The notes under the pieces: generated by a model
The model's database searches: none
Seen by the model: only the letters and a program-made list of their open reading frames with translations
What the model was told of the DNA's origin: nothing
Source: a virus
DNA: 41,030 bases
Strand: one strand, 5' to 3'
Virus record (IMG/VR): IMGVR_UViG_3300032311_000579
Coordinates: 1-41,030 of that record
Position numbers and translations under genes: made by a program
Part shown: positions 26,701 to 32,278 of the stretch, piece by piece
How positions within the stretch are numbered: position 1 is the first letter of the stretch
Layout: the number at the start of each line of letters is the position of its first letter

Positions 26701-27501
26701 TTGTCCAGTTGCTGCTAGGTCTGCAGCAAGTGCAATTGTTTCTTTATAGGCAACACCGTAGGATCCAGCAATTTCCCTAGCTGTGGCTGTTACATCTTTT
26801 CTTACCTGTGCCAGATCTGCAGATGAAGTTGCTGCAAGCCCTCCATAAACTTTTGTTAATCTTACTAATTCTGCGTCTGCTTCTCTGAATGCTTTTTGTG
26901 CTGCCGCTCCGAACATAACCAAAGGAACAGTTAGTCCTACTGTAAGCTGACGACCAGCCCATTGAGTATTTTTACCCCAGTTAATAAGACCTGTTGATCC
27001 GTCAAGCATTACCTTGTTCATTATTGCGGCTTCTTGTCGAGCAATAGCCATCTTGTTCTTTATTTCATCAAGACCTTTTGCAACCATGACATTGTATTGC
27101 ATTTGTCCTTGTGCATTTTTGCCTACAGGCTGAACTATAGCCTGTTGCAGCATTACCTGCTGCTTAGCTAAGTCTCTAATTAAATTGCTTGTCTTCTTTG
27201 TATGGCCGCTCCAAGCGTTGTAATAATCGTTGAGCTTGAGACGGCCTCTATCTAAGTTCTTTCCGAACTTGTCTACGTCTGATGATAGGGATACAAAGTG
27301 TTGCGAGAACTGTCCTGTTGATGTTAGCGTTGTTGCAAACGACTTGTTCATTACAGCAATTTGATTTGCTAGTTTTGCGTTTGTTCCCGCTGTTGTTTCT
27401 TGCAGTTTTATGAGTTGGGCAGTAACCGCAGCTAGCTGAGCTCTTAAGCTCGTAAAGTCTGCGTGGGCTGTAATATTGGTCGTTATTATATTATCTGCCA
27501 T
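14704..27501 (-). CDS. Tail tape measure protein, 4265 aa, multi-domain
   Basis: This sets tail length and is threaded through the tube. Residues about 190-530 match the TP901-type core (YKETIALAADLAATGQ, LALYLTAMKEGGVNASEG), followed by a hydrophobic stretch near 538-571 (FTAIAGPLIMLAGVMGNF). Gly-rich tape-measure motifs recur near 898-972, 1749-1798, 2591-2645 and 4155-4203 (for example VGEKGPELFVPRNAGG). Between them lie extra modules: a kinase-like region (about 1310-1480; K1342, D1423/D1425, N1430), a coiled coil (about 2100-2457), an OmpA-like domain (about 2690-2805; GHTDS at 2734, R2752) and an HELIH region (H3231). Three FH-x-GG-x2-GH(K/R)H motifs punctuate 2870-3342. The frame is unbroken. 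The start at 27501 has only a weak ribosome site amid TA repeats, so coupling to the chaperone gene is likely. Confidence 0.95.
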   Translation of the reverse strand: MADNIITTNITAHADFTSLRAQLAAVTAQLIKLQETTAGTNAKLANQIAVMNKSFATTLTSTGQFSQHFVSLSSDVDKFGKNLDRGRLKLNDYYNAWSGHTKKTSNLIRDLAKQQVMLQQAIVQPVGKNAQGQMQYNVMVAKGLDEIKNKMAIARQEAAIMNKVMLDGSTGLINWGKNTQWAGRQLTVGLTVPLVMFGAAAQKAFREADAELVRLTKVYGGLAATSSADLAQVRKDVTATAREIAGSYGVAYKETIALAADLAATGQQGNELIAATQQTTRLAVLGEVDRQDAMKATLAIQNAFKQNTDELAQSIDFLNAVENQTSTSLADLTEAIPKAGPVIKSLGGDVKDLALYLTAMKEGGVNASEGANAIKSAMASLINPTKVATEQFAGFGIDLKGIVNSNAGDLTATILELQGALDKLNPLDKSRAIEQLFGKFQFARMSALFENLGKSGSQTLQVMDLMKASVTDLAAISDRELKMMTESASGQFKRAWASVQADLAGAGEQFLRISTKVLKVVDSIIKFFQKLPEPVKTLLNVLGGFTAIAGPLIMLAGVMGNFIGYVIKGIFHLRQLAKGGQGFKLLTPEIIAADAAAKGLATSFYSDTEATIVLSNAVNTLAESFINLEAKANAAKVSVQPAISTVAGGVIMAAGPAGRVVDKNNPLVGAPYSRDMSHLIPSGNPQAGTIFGTVPGSKPVNIRVGRNPQAYMDSDLPKIPGLTSIGGTSTGIVAAEAAKWHAMTAAIAMQSEAELKILKAEVMATGTVTSSLSDSYQALLPEFSQITDLAAKETAAIVQQVQQSKITVEQARARIISLNATVEAMLAETTRLTAAGMGRTANLGTVPLTSQPVVDPATGKSNMKEMFHKGPTKAMVDRIARALGGVRTSGAGYNIETTKPKFAKGGFVPGTGDTDTYHTTAEPGSFVINKAATEKHLPLITNILGGKSYYAQEGGQVPVVLTPGEAVIPAHIAQRNMPLMYELNGGPGNTSGMGRVFGGSIIPGMVRKLGARYIPEGRSKVFARAFFDTKTGGNATRQREWLNESMTMFGRLYPNPKTGGFYKPSDIEKMTDKEIKGLWKGIEKGHFSGKRSIEGSDDYFVPGAMGPQSSSANKKAISGGNASAFADDLESVPIHPMVIMRSAAENLGYSGNPAQFMKAYRSLITALRGRGKSRTKPNFGPDDTFEMFAERILRRHLNKVGGGNNSNFFDELLSYGTVRGRQAGRSVTASGELKDGIGSLYTARIESLNAGGKVPGGTVEKGRYGYGKPFFVGMPRSIKQVEAQRAARAAMEKASTAVSESRFAKKPVTQYGELLSPTTGRSFPVAGVGGLYMKGDEKVFVKPVLDERAALAEMRATEIARDVHGLHAPKQKIVVMRDPTDPTGKRKLLALESKFDPTLAATDATFTTDQYFRQLVASALRGDKDLARGNLSGNVLSDVGPAGVFSAASGLRGYAAMMPSVKEQAYINLLGRKGSGAKKFFAESTHSIPNGMTADQYHSRMLKEIEDALPKLKQTVARFDLNAEEKVVYEAMIRRLSDARGVNWKELHGVHSGLQISPEKQMTPAAIAKMVAADELKRRQSGHSVSLSDNAFKTDANGFMFGGLVAALTKGKAMHKIGAGFGKDSTGGWGVTSLQIGMAEKLFGSTGLTKRTQRILYDKFAAELAKEMPYGYSKNAQGHLVKALEPSIMDSVIRSAASSTLSAPEGRKVLSTIDREILRKKFANWESKKDTPLTETLKQLVFGIEKREMGGPVNAGQPYIVGEKGPELFVPRNAGGIIPNGYKAGGAIPNGFRLGGIIPMLKQLLLIMGVSEGSKYAGEKIGGTPGNALSTMGSFLPFLLMGQGMGGGKGASIMGDKFIKARTPMFAVGANKITGAPQLTKYGTMLSKLTGSSNLFSKALGTSLSIFTRFNLAVGAGAAIAKFAWDKWQAHKEALRLNALGYGMTAEAAEKAGLKFTNFNDKIKEAINNAKALKERNTLLYESMQGSGTPLDITIEEYKKLKKEVKTNYSDQVALINQTGNEDPEKQRELAIRLKEQLIAMGMSAEDAAKKIYTMYALSDQSANAAAYTVRSQGFNDIKDTASAAASAIDSLTTAMATNRDATEQANQLNTAMMALSTDVESRQAKALKEARKKAAKDGTYFSSGQEKQLMLDQEKIAIDEINSQVENQVYLTKEVVDEMAKIDPSIRQIVNEQETALSLWQKTRIQVKGYTGDLRALNAEQTNDLYNLQISLGKKVESANREGVLKKQYVDLDRMLQLQAKYQKAARGQSVADQISDRDKIASLQKQIDANNKLADARLKALDAAKQEGDIGREIAKKQAEYDAALATGNIAGAQQASLDIQGYQSELQYNAQKKSIEDSNILKNVPLQKLIEAIQSKQQGISDNAQLAGEKLGDLSGKITNAESSISAINTAMLNWQIELLKQPEATRGAWKSSEASKKMLAAVADAAEKAGVKLNGLKDLDLGAAMVASLEGKLGALSSIDVSGNVIINIDGKRLNIGAGGDGTRANPYNLGNAGIGTSQLSDADVAGYGGIYDFGPWGISQKLKKLAQEKGLVPGEFFSVRDKDGKVSTYRIKEDGNISRTVNPYTKADGGHIRGAGTATSDSIPAYLSNGEYVIKADSVAKYGVDHFDALNAGKYAAGGPVKPTPLSTHTSSFGTGTSNINVNMQGGKLMGPIEAWQDANKQIIKIEVPPITANFATNSYTLNKEQRLELQAIAKDLIKHKLASIVVQGHTDSVGKGKDNKILSQNRANAIAEYMSKFVPGTAFLPVGYGEYRPLVPNTTAENRARNRRAELFLPDKYKTIYPEFIPEKHKNFLSKGRLEGGGSIEGGGMLGSSGELIGPNGTLVSGGSMESVIDWGKLFKKVKKAIGFHTGGPVGHRHGRNLPKIKSKYKTVDQYREEQGMNLGNTSSAGNSGGINWLKFLEPGEVSDPSKRSDWSKLVHSFSNTMTPVMKHMNPGGPILYELFGKYLQQSATNIYAGEGKWNDYTSIGSTFAGGPISKGVSSIPKLIKGIMNPLHGIKKFHKGGLVGHKHRQFASPDGKEISPQGKDKASMLKKLIPSLALGGFGILSQIKSLAGAYKQRNAAGELFPTSSGSPIYVVVSDPAKDLNQRDKNYRPLINAMQMLSNETGLKFIPIPSKDQMPSKFDQYIHAKFKNNNETGASAGSDSDYIPDQSRWDSKDQFWRYTGGYNTKEPSNSLGRINLPQNNWKNSTPLTKNLYRDLMVHELIHLLSTVNNRTNLKGEGVDREHAQLSDPLTLEAFNIMQNGVSGYNSYISRDDILSIRKRFNLDNKPFDFSKFKNFGEMNLDNPVKKANGGLINAKRFHDGGPAGHKHLPAGHMASNYKAPKPWYKKAGNFLSEMVKETGRSADWLLSMYMAGNTASRTPQFLSTNNKAQWKDIQDLKAAGLKSEADKAFMIKHGLSGLNVGSLFLGGAAGSAAVRSGVSAYGAAKFGVPSLGTLLPQGSIPYMGATASKFAQNAIPAIMIGTARPFMDNLSPVMSSSTLRPPSISQQVARPGVSDEMTQTLTQSITPGEASRMAIQQQINLATSIAKSEGRFAPRLIGTGNVGTITDNPRYLFQELLDGNVDDIMNWPWRPSIKTDAADPYARQNPMWWESLYTQAPVETLSYKQKKMIAMLAGIKVPIGKPFPKITQTQMDSGSAAFYKNEELLKKWGGWSDYRDAMLKSVGLDRPMSEKSRFVPYNEAAALKASLEDVRLKNIDGTDSFAFKYTIGGAEADPRWSTAFGSKTSVIGGGAGDRGALMLDGDLGAAMRSQYAVVYEDLIKTGFIRRARIDKNGKRIEQKDLAPLPTAGRYYRAAMTFDEFLLHVASQLPGVTTSSRLMTGTKEELVARPSPFIQALNESYVKNVLGLDVETPLRFSKYDIHGSPLVDEFGNPKAGGYYSLDEGFDYATNPGSRNYGTPPSPGSKLTKGKFTIDLLPREIPSPVFAGGGFTDEMAIIVPEWLALAKSKHVAKLDPKHFTKPMSADYGRYLHASRFFKPTEGWVVDDATAAAGGMFGIQKDQFGILADLLNTGKVKTSVVNDSRFGAEKAAKEVTPWTEDDLWKIVTGYNTDAIIKEGNTRRINPDWLQSMSGNSYSSLEQMLKVEELVNLMRIHIQNLPPISMVEPKVTVKPKVSVPSARPRMADGGYVNPTYSANMSIPKFETGINNVPADMLAMLHKNEAVVPANMNPFNPNANNATMGGATYNITNNINGFDGDINQLSNIVTQKTITAIKTLDSRNSKMSGTSMTVGVK

Positions 27502-27510
27502 ATATATATA

Positions 27511-28175
27511 TTACTCTATAGAGTATCCTAATCCTGCTCCGATGCCAAATCCAGCTTCTGCTGCAAAACCACCTTGTAATGAAACAACATCATCTGCTGA
27601 TGCTTCTATACCAAGTGCTCTTCTTCTAACATCTTCGAAGGTTGATCCCTCCCCATTTTGATTACTGCTTTCATTTAATTCAACACCCTGAATTAAAGCT
27701 AAGAACTTTCTTTTCTCTTCTTCAGTTTTTTGCATTGACTTAAAAGTCTGGACCATCTCTGGCATTGAAAGACTATCTTCTAGTTCTTCGTAATTTTTCC
27801 AATTACCTAAAAGAAATACTTCCCCTTCTAAGGCGGCTAAATCTAGTTCTGACCAGCCAGTACTGTTGCCGCTAGTAGGTTTGGGTCGTCCATCTTAATT
27901 CCTCCGCATACTTCAAGAATGCGATTGATTGTTGGAACGTCAAGTGTGTCTTCAAATGCGTCAATATCTTTAACTAGCTCTGGGAGTTGCTTTTCTAAAG
28001 CCACTGCACATGCTTCAATTAAAATTGTTAGTGTTTCGTCTTCTGATGTTACTTCTGCTGTCTTTTGAATGACTATCATAAACTTGCGAAGCTCTTTAAT
28101 TGTTAAAGGCTTAAGTTTAACTGTTGCGCCATTTTGTAGTTGAATCTCTTCAACGTCGTATACTGTAGTTGCCAA
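27511..28175 (-). CDS. Tail assembly chaperone, long form by -1 frameshift (gpG-T type), about 221 aa
   Basis: The long form shares the first 99 residues of the short chaperone, slips back one base on CCCAAAC, then continues in the -1 frame for 122 residues to the stop at 27511. The extension reads SELDLAALEGEVFLLGNW, then LEDSLSMPEMVQTFKS, a pattern common in actinophage chaperone T parts, and ends EAGFGIGAGLGYSIE. In known phages the long and short forms bind the tape measure and recruit tail protein in a fixed ratio. There is no separate ribosome site for the extension. Coding continuity across the join, conserved gene order and a perfect slippery heptamer support this well. Confidence 0.85.
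27843..28175 (-). CDS. Tail assembly chaperone, short form (gpG type), 110 aa
   Basis: This gene lies between the major tail protein and the tape measure, the fixed place of the chaperone. The protein has a beta start (VEEIQLQNGATVKLKPLTIKE), helices (LRKFMIVIQKTAEV, LTILIEACAVALEKQ) and ends VLAGQN. The start codon is TTG at 28175, set by the strong site AGGAGG 6 nt upstream; no ATG fits. Expression probably comes from the extended -10 promoter at 28205-28210. Residues up to N99 are shared with the frameshifted long form. Confidence 0.85.
   Translation of the reverse strand: MATTVYDVEEIQLQNGATVKLKPLTIKELRKFMIVIQKTAEVTSEDETLTILIEACAVALEKQLPELVKDIDAFEDTLDVPTINRILEVCGGIKMDDPNLLAATVLAGQN
27879..27885 (-). 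promoter_or_regulatory. -1 programmed frameshift site CCCAAAC
   Basis: Read on the minus strand, the heptamer is in phase as C-CCA-AAC, matching X-XXY-YYZ. After slipping to CCC-AAA the ribosome reads CCT ACT AGC in the frame that stays open to 27511. No strong downstream stem-loop was checked by folding. Confidence 0.85.
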
Positions 28176-28204
28176 TTTAATCCTCCTAGGATCTTGTCTT
28201 AATT

Positions 28205-28213
28205 ATTGTATCA
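28205..28213 (-). promoter_or_regulatory. Extended -10 promoter for the tail chaperone and tape measure
   Basis: TGaTACAAT on the complement (hexamer 28210-28205) has the TGn extension and 5/6 of the -10 consensus; the -35 position holds only TTGCTC (3/6 at 17 nt). It lies just after the terminator at 28241-28260 and about 30 nt before the TTG start at 28175. Confidence 0.5.
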
Positions 28214-28236
28214 TATCCAAAATACAAGAGCAATAG

Positions 28237-28260
28237 AAAACCCCCTAATTTCTTAGGGGG
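28237..28260 (-). terminator. Terminator after the major tail protein
   Basis: A perfect 8-bp stem CCCCCTAA / TTAGGGGG (28241-28260) with a 4-nt loop is followed on the minus strand by TTTTC. It lies 25 nt past the stop of the major tail gene, behind an AT-only stretch of TTAA-like repeats, and is followed by a promoter for the next tail genes. Confidence 0.85.
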
Positions 28261-28284
28261 CATTCTATTAATTAAATTAATTAA

Positions 28285-28977
28285 TTATGCTACTAGGACA
28301 CGGTCAACAATAACGCCGTATTCCTTGCCTTGCTTTGCTTCTACTGGAAGCAAACGGAAGGTTACTGGGAATGTTGTTGCTGCGTTACGTGATAGTGAGA
28401 ACTGTGACTGTTGTACAGAAAGAACACGACGAGCATAATATACACGCTCTGCCTTTGTTACGCCTTCTGTAGGTGCCTGTCCAACTGCTATTAGCTGACG
28501 CTCTGTTGGTGCAATACCAAGAGCTCCTGCCTCTAGACCAATTGTAGATGTCTTTGCATCTGTTGCTCCTGATGTTGCTGCAGTTCCTGCCTGTCCGAAT
28601 ACTGCAAGAACGTTCTCAAGAGTACCTTCAGCAAGCTCTGTTGCAATCATAACTTCCATTGACTCTTTGAAAAGCTTTGCTGAGTCAAGAAGCTGATCTA
28701 CTGTTACTGAACCGTATGATGGGTTGTAAGTAATTTGAAGACCGTTATTTGTAAAACCTACGTTTCTCCACTTTGCAGCGTTTGCTTGCAAGTTAAGAGT
28801 GTCTGCGTATGGTACTGTTGCTGGTACTGGTGGTGTTGCTCCTGCTGCTTTTACAACAAAGTTTACACCGTCGGTTGAACCTGGCTCCATGTCTTCCTTG
28901 TAGTTTGCTGATGTTGAATCAAGTGCTGACAAGAATAGTGGAGAAGCTCCAACTAGAATATTTTTGGCTGATGCCAT
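28285..28977 (-). CDS. Major tail protein (tube), 230 aa
   Basis: The start MASAKNILVGASPLFLSALD and the beta-rich, Ala/Thr/Val-rich sequence are typical of siphophage tube proteins. The protein has the size, lack of charge clusters and position (after tail terminator, before chaperone) expected for the subunit that polymerises into hexameric rings. I chose the ATG at 28977 because GGAGG lies 8 nt upstream; an earlier ATG at 28992 overlaps that site. An own terminator and a possible promoter at 29064-29092 suggest high expression. Confidence 0.85.
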   Translation of the reverse strand: MASAKNILVGASPLFLSALDSTSANYKEDMEPGSTDGVNFVVKAAGATPPVPATVPYADTLNLQANAAKWRNVGFTNNGLQITYNPSYGSVTVDQLLDSAKLFKESMEVMIATELAEGTLENVLAVFGQAGTAATSGATDAKTSTIGLEAGALGIAPTERQLIAVGQAPTEGVTKAERVYYARRVLSVQQSQFSLSRNAATTFPVTFRLLPVEAKQGKEYGVIVDRVLVA

Positions 28978-29063
28978 TTGTATTACCTCCATTAAATAAA
29001 TATATATATTGACTTACTTTTTAAATCTAAATCAAAGCTGGCTAGGCTTTTTCCTCTTAGCTA

Positions 29064-29092
29064 ATTTTACTGGATAACTATACTAAAAGCAA
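29064..29092 (-). promoter_or_regulatory. Possible promoter of the major tail protein gene
   Basis: TTGCTT (29092-29087, 3/6) and TAAAAT (29069-29064, 5/6) are spaced 17 nt, starting right after the stop codon of the tail terminator gene. The leader would be about 80 nt. The 116-nt gap before the next gene is the longest in this block apart from those with terminators, which favours a regulatory role. Confidence 0.4.
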
Positions 29093-29602
29093 CTAGTTGA
29101 ATCTACCCTTAGAATCAGTAGTCCTGGAGTATTTGACCTCTAGGATCACATCTGTTGACATAAAGCCTTTTAATTCTAGGGAGGGCTCTATGGGTGATGT
29201 TTCTATCACATGAATACTATGGAATTTTAGCTTACTGGGCCGAATTGAATTATTTACATCTTGGGCAGATTCGTCCATTCTTCTGAATAGGTCCATCATG
29301 ATGTTTCTTATTTCATAGATTTCTGTGACATCTGTTGAATATATAGTAAAAAGAATTTTCTCGCAGGCCAAGAGCCAGATGTCTTCAAATGAAAGGCCTA
29401 TCTTGTCATAGATAATGTGCTTCTTTCCATTTAAAAATTGATCCATTTCTGGGGATTGCTGTACTGGGATAATGGGTATAATCTCTGTACCTAGGTTATC
29501 TGAATAATAATCATAGGCATCAAATATGCCCGCCGCCTTTAATTCTTTCCATAAAAATTTACGAAGCTCAAACATTGCGTCTACTTTATAATCTACGGTC
29601 AT
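29093..29602 (-). CDS. Tail terminator / tail completion protein, 169 aa
   Basis: This gene lies just before the major tail protein, the place of the tail terminator that caps the tube at the neck. The sequence is alpha/beta (FELRKFLWKELKAAGIF, KIGLSFEDIWLLACEKILF, YEIRNIMMDLFRRMDE), and the C-terminal strand pair (FMSTDVILEVKYSR) fits the fold of such proteins. The ATG overlaps the TGA of the upstream gene (ATGA), with GGAGG 6 nt before it. Assignment relies on order and size. Confidence 0.7.
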   Translation of the reverse strand: MTVDYKVDAMFELRKFLWKELKAAGIFDAYDYYSDNLGTEIIPIIPVQQSPEMDQFLNGKKHIIYDKIGLSFEDIWLLACEKILFTIYSTDVTEIYEIRNIMMDLFRRMDESAQDVNNSIRPSKLKFHSIHVIETSPIEPSLELKGFMSTDVILEVKYSRTTDSKGRFN

Positions 29603-30387
29603 AGTGAGCCTCCAAATGCTGCATGTAATGATGCGTCTGCCTGTACCCTTATTTTACCAGGGGTGAAGCTATATTGCACTTTTTTAATATTCATTGGAAC
29701 ATCAAGCGCTTTTGCTATTTTTGAATTAAATATCCTTTGTAGCCCAGACGATTTAATTGAAGCATTAACTAATTGACCTCCAAAAAATCTTCCATACGAC
29801 AATGCAAACTGATGTGAGGCTTGGGCTCCACCAGGCTTCTTAACGGTCACTGACGTGCCTTTGGGCATAAAGACTGTTTCACCATCCATCTCGAACACAA
29901 GTCGCTCAGCGGACCTTGGGCGGATTACTATGGGCATTCCAGCTTCCATTACGTCTGCCTTGTTTGCAAATACATATTTTTTCTTTTGTTTTTTATTTTT
30001 AGTTGGTACGGATGAAACTGATGGCTTAAAGTTATAATTTATTCTAAATGAAAGTCCGTCTGTTTCAATTGTATAAAGTTTAAATAGTCTAGAGGACGGT
30101 GTGCCTGTCTTATTCCATTCATAAACATGGTGTAATGATCTAGGCTTTGTTCTTGCCTGTGAATCCATATATAGCCCAAAATCTTTTTCTATCTGATTAA
30201 AGATAGTTGTTTTAAACAAATTCTTAAATGATTCGTTTGTAGTTAATTTAGACATTACTGCAGCCTCATAATATAAAAATGCAGATATCTGTGCAACTGT
30301 GCTGTCCTTTAAAATTCCTGGGGCTGAACCTGCCATCAATCTTTCAAGCCCACTAGCAGTCTGAATTAAGGCTACGCTAGAATCCAA
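29599..30387 (-). CDS. Neck / head-tail connection protein, about 262 aa
   Basis: It lies between the head closure-like and tail terminator genes, where HK97 gp10-like neck proteins occur. The N-terminal half is helical (STVAQISAFLYYEAAVMSKL), the middle strongly basic (TKNKKQKKKYVF), and the C-terminal half beta-rich with PKGTSVTVKKPGGAQ. At 262 aa it is longer than typical gp10, so a fused extra domain is possible. I propose a TTG start at 30387 (GGAG 11 nt upstream, 11-nt overlap with the previous gene); the in-frame upstream ATG would overlap that gene by about 60 nt. Confidence 0.65.
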   Translation of the reverse strand: MDSSVALIQTASGLERLMAGSAPGILKDSTVAQISAFLYYEAAVMSKLTTNESFKNLFKTTIFNQIEKDFGLYMDSQARTKPRSLHHVYEWNKTGTPSSRLFKLYTIETDGLSFRINYNFKPSVSSVPTKNKKQKKKYVFANKADVMEAGMPIVIRPRSAERLVFEMDGETVFMPKGTSVTVKKPGGAQASHQFALSYGRFFGGQLVNASIKSSGLQRIFNSKIAKALDVPMNIKKVQYSFTPGKIRVQADASLHAAFGGSL

Positions 30388-30802
30388 TTTCCTGATTCTC
30401 CGATCTCTTTGCAATAGAGTTATATGCAAGGACATTACCAAATGGATCGGTAATCGGGGTAGAGCTTATAACCTCAAATACTGTGGGGGTATTGTTTGGA
30501 TAGTTGATTTCTTTCCATACTACGTTGCCACTCATATCTCTAACGTTAGTAACTTTCTCTCTATACGTTATTGGGTCTGGTGTTCTTATCTCAAGCATTT
30601 GCTCATTCATATATTTGTTGTTAAATGTTTGTTTGTCTCCGCCTCTGCCTGTACCAGAATTTGAAATAATTCCTTTTGCAGAACATGGAACAGACCTAGT
30701 GAATATCCACTCTTTTTTAATAGCGCCAGTATTTTCATCCTGAGTGTCTAATTGAAGGTAGATATCTAGCTTCATTGGCATTAATGAAGTTGCCAGACTC
30801 AT
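30377..30802 (-). CDS. Head closure / head-tail stopper protein, 141 aa
   Basis: A beta-rich small protein (KLDIYLQLDTQDENTGAI, WIFTRSVPCSAKGII, MLEIRTPDPITY, PTVFEVISSTPITDPFG), with the pattern of SPP1 gp16-like stoppers that seal the head after packaging. It follows the connector gene with TAA directly before its ATG (TAAATG) and no ribosome site, so translation is probably coupled. The exact family is inferred from order and strand pattern. Confidence 0.65.
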   Translation of the reverse strand: MSLATSLMPMKLDIYLQLDTQDENTGAIKKEWIFTRSVPCSAKGIISNSGTGRGGDKQTFNNKYMNEQMLEIRTPDPITYREKVTNVRDMSGNVVWKEINYPNNTPTVFEVISSTPITDPFGNVLAYNSIAKRSENQEIGF

Positions 30803-31762
30803 TTAGATTATAACCATACCGTTTGTGACATATGGTGCAAGCAGCTGATCTGCATATAAACTTCCAGTGCCCTTGTGTGCGGTATCTAAAAATTCAAACT
30901 TCCAATCAAAAGTGCTTATATTTTTTACGTACTTGTCTTTCCAAGCACGATCTTTTTCAAAGTATTGTTGCATTAATGCTAGGCAAGCTTCTGATACATT
31001 GTCTGGGACACGCTTCCATCCATACCAACCTTGAACATCGTACTGGTATCCTTTTTTAAATGATCCAGAGTATCCTTGGTCATTAATTGATGGAGGTATA
31101 AGTCCATTGGCTGTATACACAATGTTGTCTATTAAGTTCTGCTTGTTTGCTGCAATTGCATATTGTGATTCTGTTATTAGATGCGTAGAATAAAATGGTC
31201 CTGGGAGTGGTACGCCTTCTTCTTTAATAAAATCAATTTGCAATATTCTTGTCTTTAGCGGAAGCACATCTGTGCCACTGCCGTATTGAGTCTCCGTCAT
31301 ATATTTTTCTGAAAAGAATTGATTTGTATAGGCATCAATTAATTTTCTTGCGTATCGTTCTGCAATTTTTAATTCATTATAAGACCTATAGTTTGGGTCA
31401 GATACGTCTGTTCCAATATTTAGTCTATCAAGTGATTCAGAAATGCTAACATACGGCCTGACAACATCTACTATTTGTTTGTGTGTTGTTGGGATTCCGT
31501 TTACAGAATAGCTCCAGGTAATCTCTAGAGTAGGCTCATTAAAGTTAGATGCCGCTTGTGGAATTATAATTTCATAAGTCCCAAAGTCTGAATCTAACTT
31601 TGTTGCAGTGTAGGAAGCTGATGGCAAGCCGCCAAACGGTGCTCCGTCTGGGTTGGATCTTTTAGCTAACGCAGTTACTGTGCCGTCTGCGTCTGTTATT
31701 TCACCTGCCCAGTAAATTTTAGTTATTACTTTTGAGGCCTGATCTTTATATATTTCTGCCAT
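30803..31762 (-). CDS. Head-tail connector protein with N-terminal extension, 319 aa
   Basis: The C-terminal two thirds are helical, with the layout of gp6/gp15-type adaptors that dock under the portal (YNELKIAERYARKLIDAYTN, PDNVSEACLALMQQYFEKDR). The first 110 residues form a beta domain (ITKIYWAGEITDADGTVTAL, GTYEIIIPQAAS, ITWSYSVNG), which looks like an added Ig-like module. The start ATG lies close after the previous gene without a clear Shine-Dalgarno sequence. Confidence 0.7.
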   Translation of the reverse strand: MAEIYKDQASKVITKIYWAGEITDADGTVTALAKRSNPDGAPFGGLPSASYTATKLDSDFGTYEIIIPQAASNFNEPTLEITWSYSVNGIPTTHKQIVDVVRPYVSISESLDRLNIGTDVSDPNYRSYNELKIAERYARKLIDAYTNQFFSEKYMTETQYGSGTDVLPLKTRILQIDFIKEEGVPLPGPFYSTHLITESQYAIAANKQNLIDNIVYTANGLIPPSINDQGYSGSFKKGYQYDVQGWYGWKRVPDNVSEACLALMQQYFEKDRAWKDKYVKNISTFDWKFEFLDTAHKGTGSLYADQLLAPYVTNGMVII

Positions 31763-31778
31763 TAACTTATGTTAACGT

Positions 31779-32171
31779 TTAGTTGTAGAAGTCTTGAACT
31801 TCCTTTGGTGTCGCTAAACGAAAACCCTCCTCTGTATCAAAGATTTTTTGAGCATCATCTTCAGACATTGCTATAAAAGGATGATCTTTTGTAAAGGTAT
31901 ATCCGTGGATATCGTATCTGTGATTATCTCTTGTCATTCTTACAAGCAGGGTATCTTCTGGTTGCGCTTTTGGATCAAACTTTGGAAGAATTTCAATTTC
32001 TTCTGTGTCTCTTTCAATTGCCTCTACCGTACTTTGATATACACTCCAGGTAACGCCTTCTTCTGCTAGAGCTGCAATAATGTCTTTTTTATTCTTTAGG
32101 CCTTCTGTATCAACTGCAAAATCTGTTGCAATTACTTTTAATTCAGCCACCTTTAATGTGTCAAACGACAT
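31779..32171 (-). CDS. SAP/HeH-like head protein, 130 aa
   Basis: Residues about 5-42 (LKVAELKVIATDFAVD, then KKDIIAALAEEGV) show the two short helices and turn of SAP, LEM or HeH folds, which bind DNA in many phage head-region proteins. The rest is acidic with a beta-strand pair (LLVRMTRDNHRYDIHGYTF). Proteins of this type follow the capsid gene in many actinophages. A strong ribosome site (AGGAG) and an extended -10 promoter precede it. Confidence 0.7.
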   Translation of the reverse strand: MSFDTLKVAELKVIATDFAVDTEGLKNKKDIIAALAEEGVTWSVYQSTVEAIERDTEEIEILPKFDPKAQPEDTLLVRMTRDNHRYDIHGYTFTKDHPFIAMSEDDAQKIFDTEEGFRLATPKEVQDFYN

Positions 32172-32201
32172 ATTTTATTTCTCCTTTTTCTAGGTCCTTT
32201 A

Positions 32202-32230
32202 ATTATAGCATTGTTAAATTTAAATGAAAA
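32202..32230 (-). promoter_or_regulatory. Extended -10 promoter after the capsid terminator
   Basis: TGcTATAAT (hexamer 32207-32202) is a perfect extended -10; TTTTCA (32230-32225) is a 4/6 -35 at 17 nt. The first Ts of the -35 box are the U-run of the capsid terminator. It drives the SAP-like, connector and neck genes. Confidence 0.65.
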
Positions 32231-32252
32231 GCCCCCAAAATTAATTGGGGGC
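32227..32252 (-). terminator. Terminator after the major capsid protein
   Basis: An 8-bp stem GCCCCCAA / TTGGGGGC (32231-32252) with a 6-nt AT loop is followed on the minus strand by TTTT. It limits read-through of the highly expressed capsid gene; the next promoter starts inside its U-run. Confidence 0.85.
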
Positions 32253-32278
32253 CTTTCTGTAGTCTAATTCTTAATTAA

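Noticed and set aside
27499-27516. TA dinucleotide run as a regulatory element at the tape measure start
   Set aside because: It is short and lies where a spacer between chaperone stop and tape measure start is expected; nothing indicates more than low complexity.
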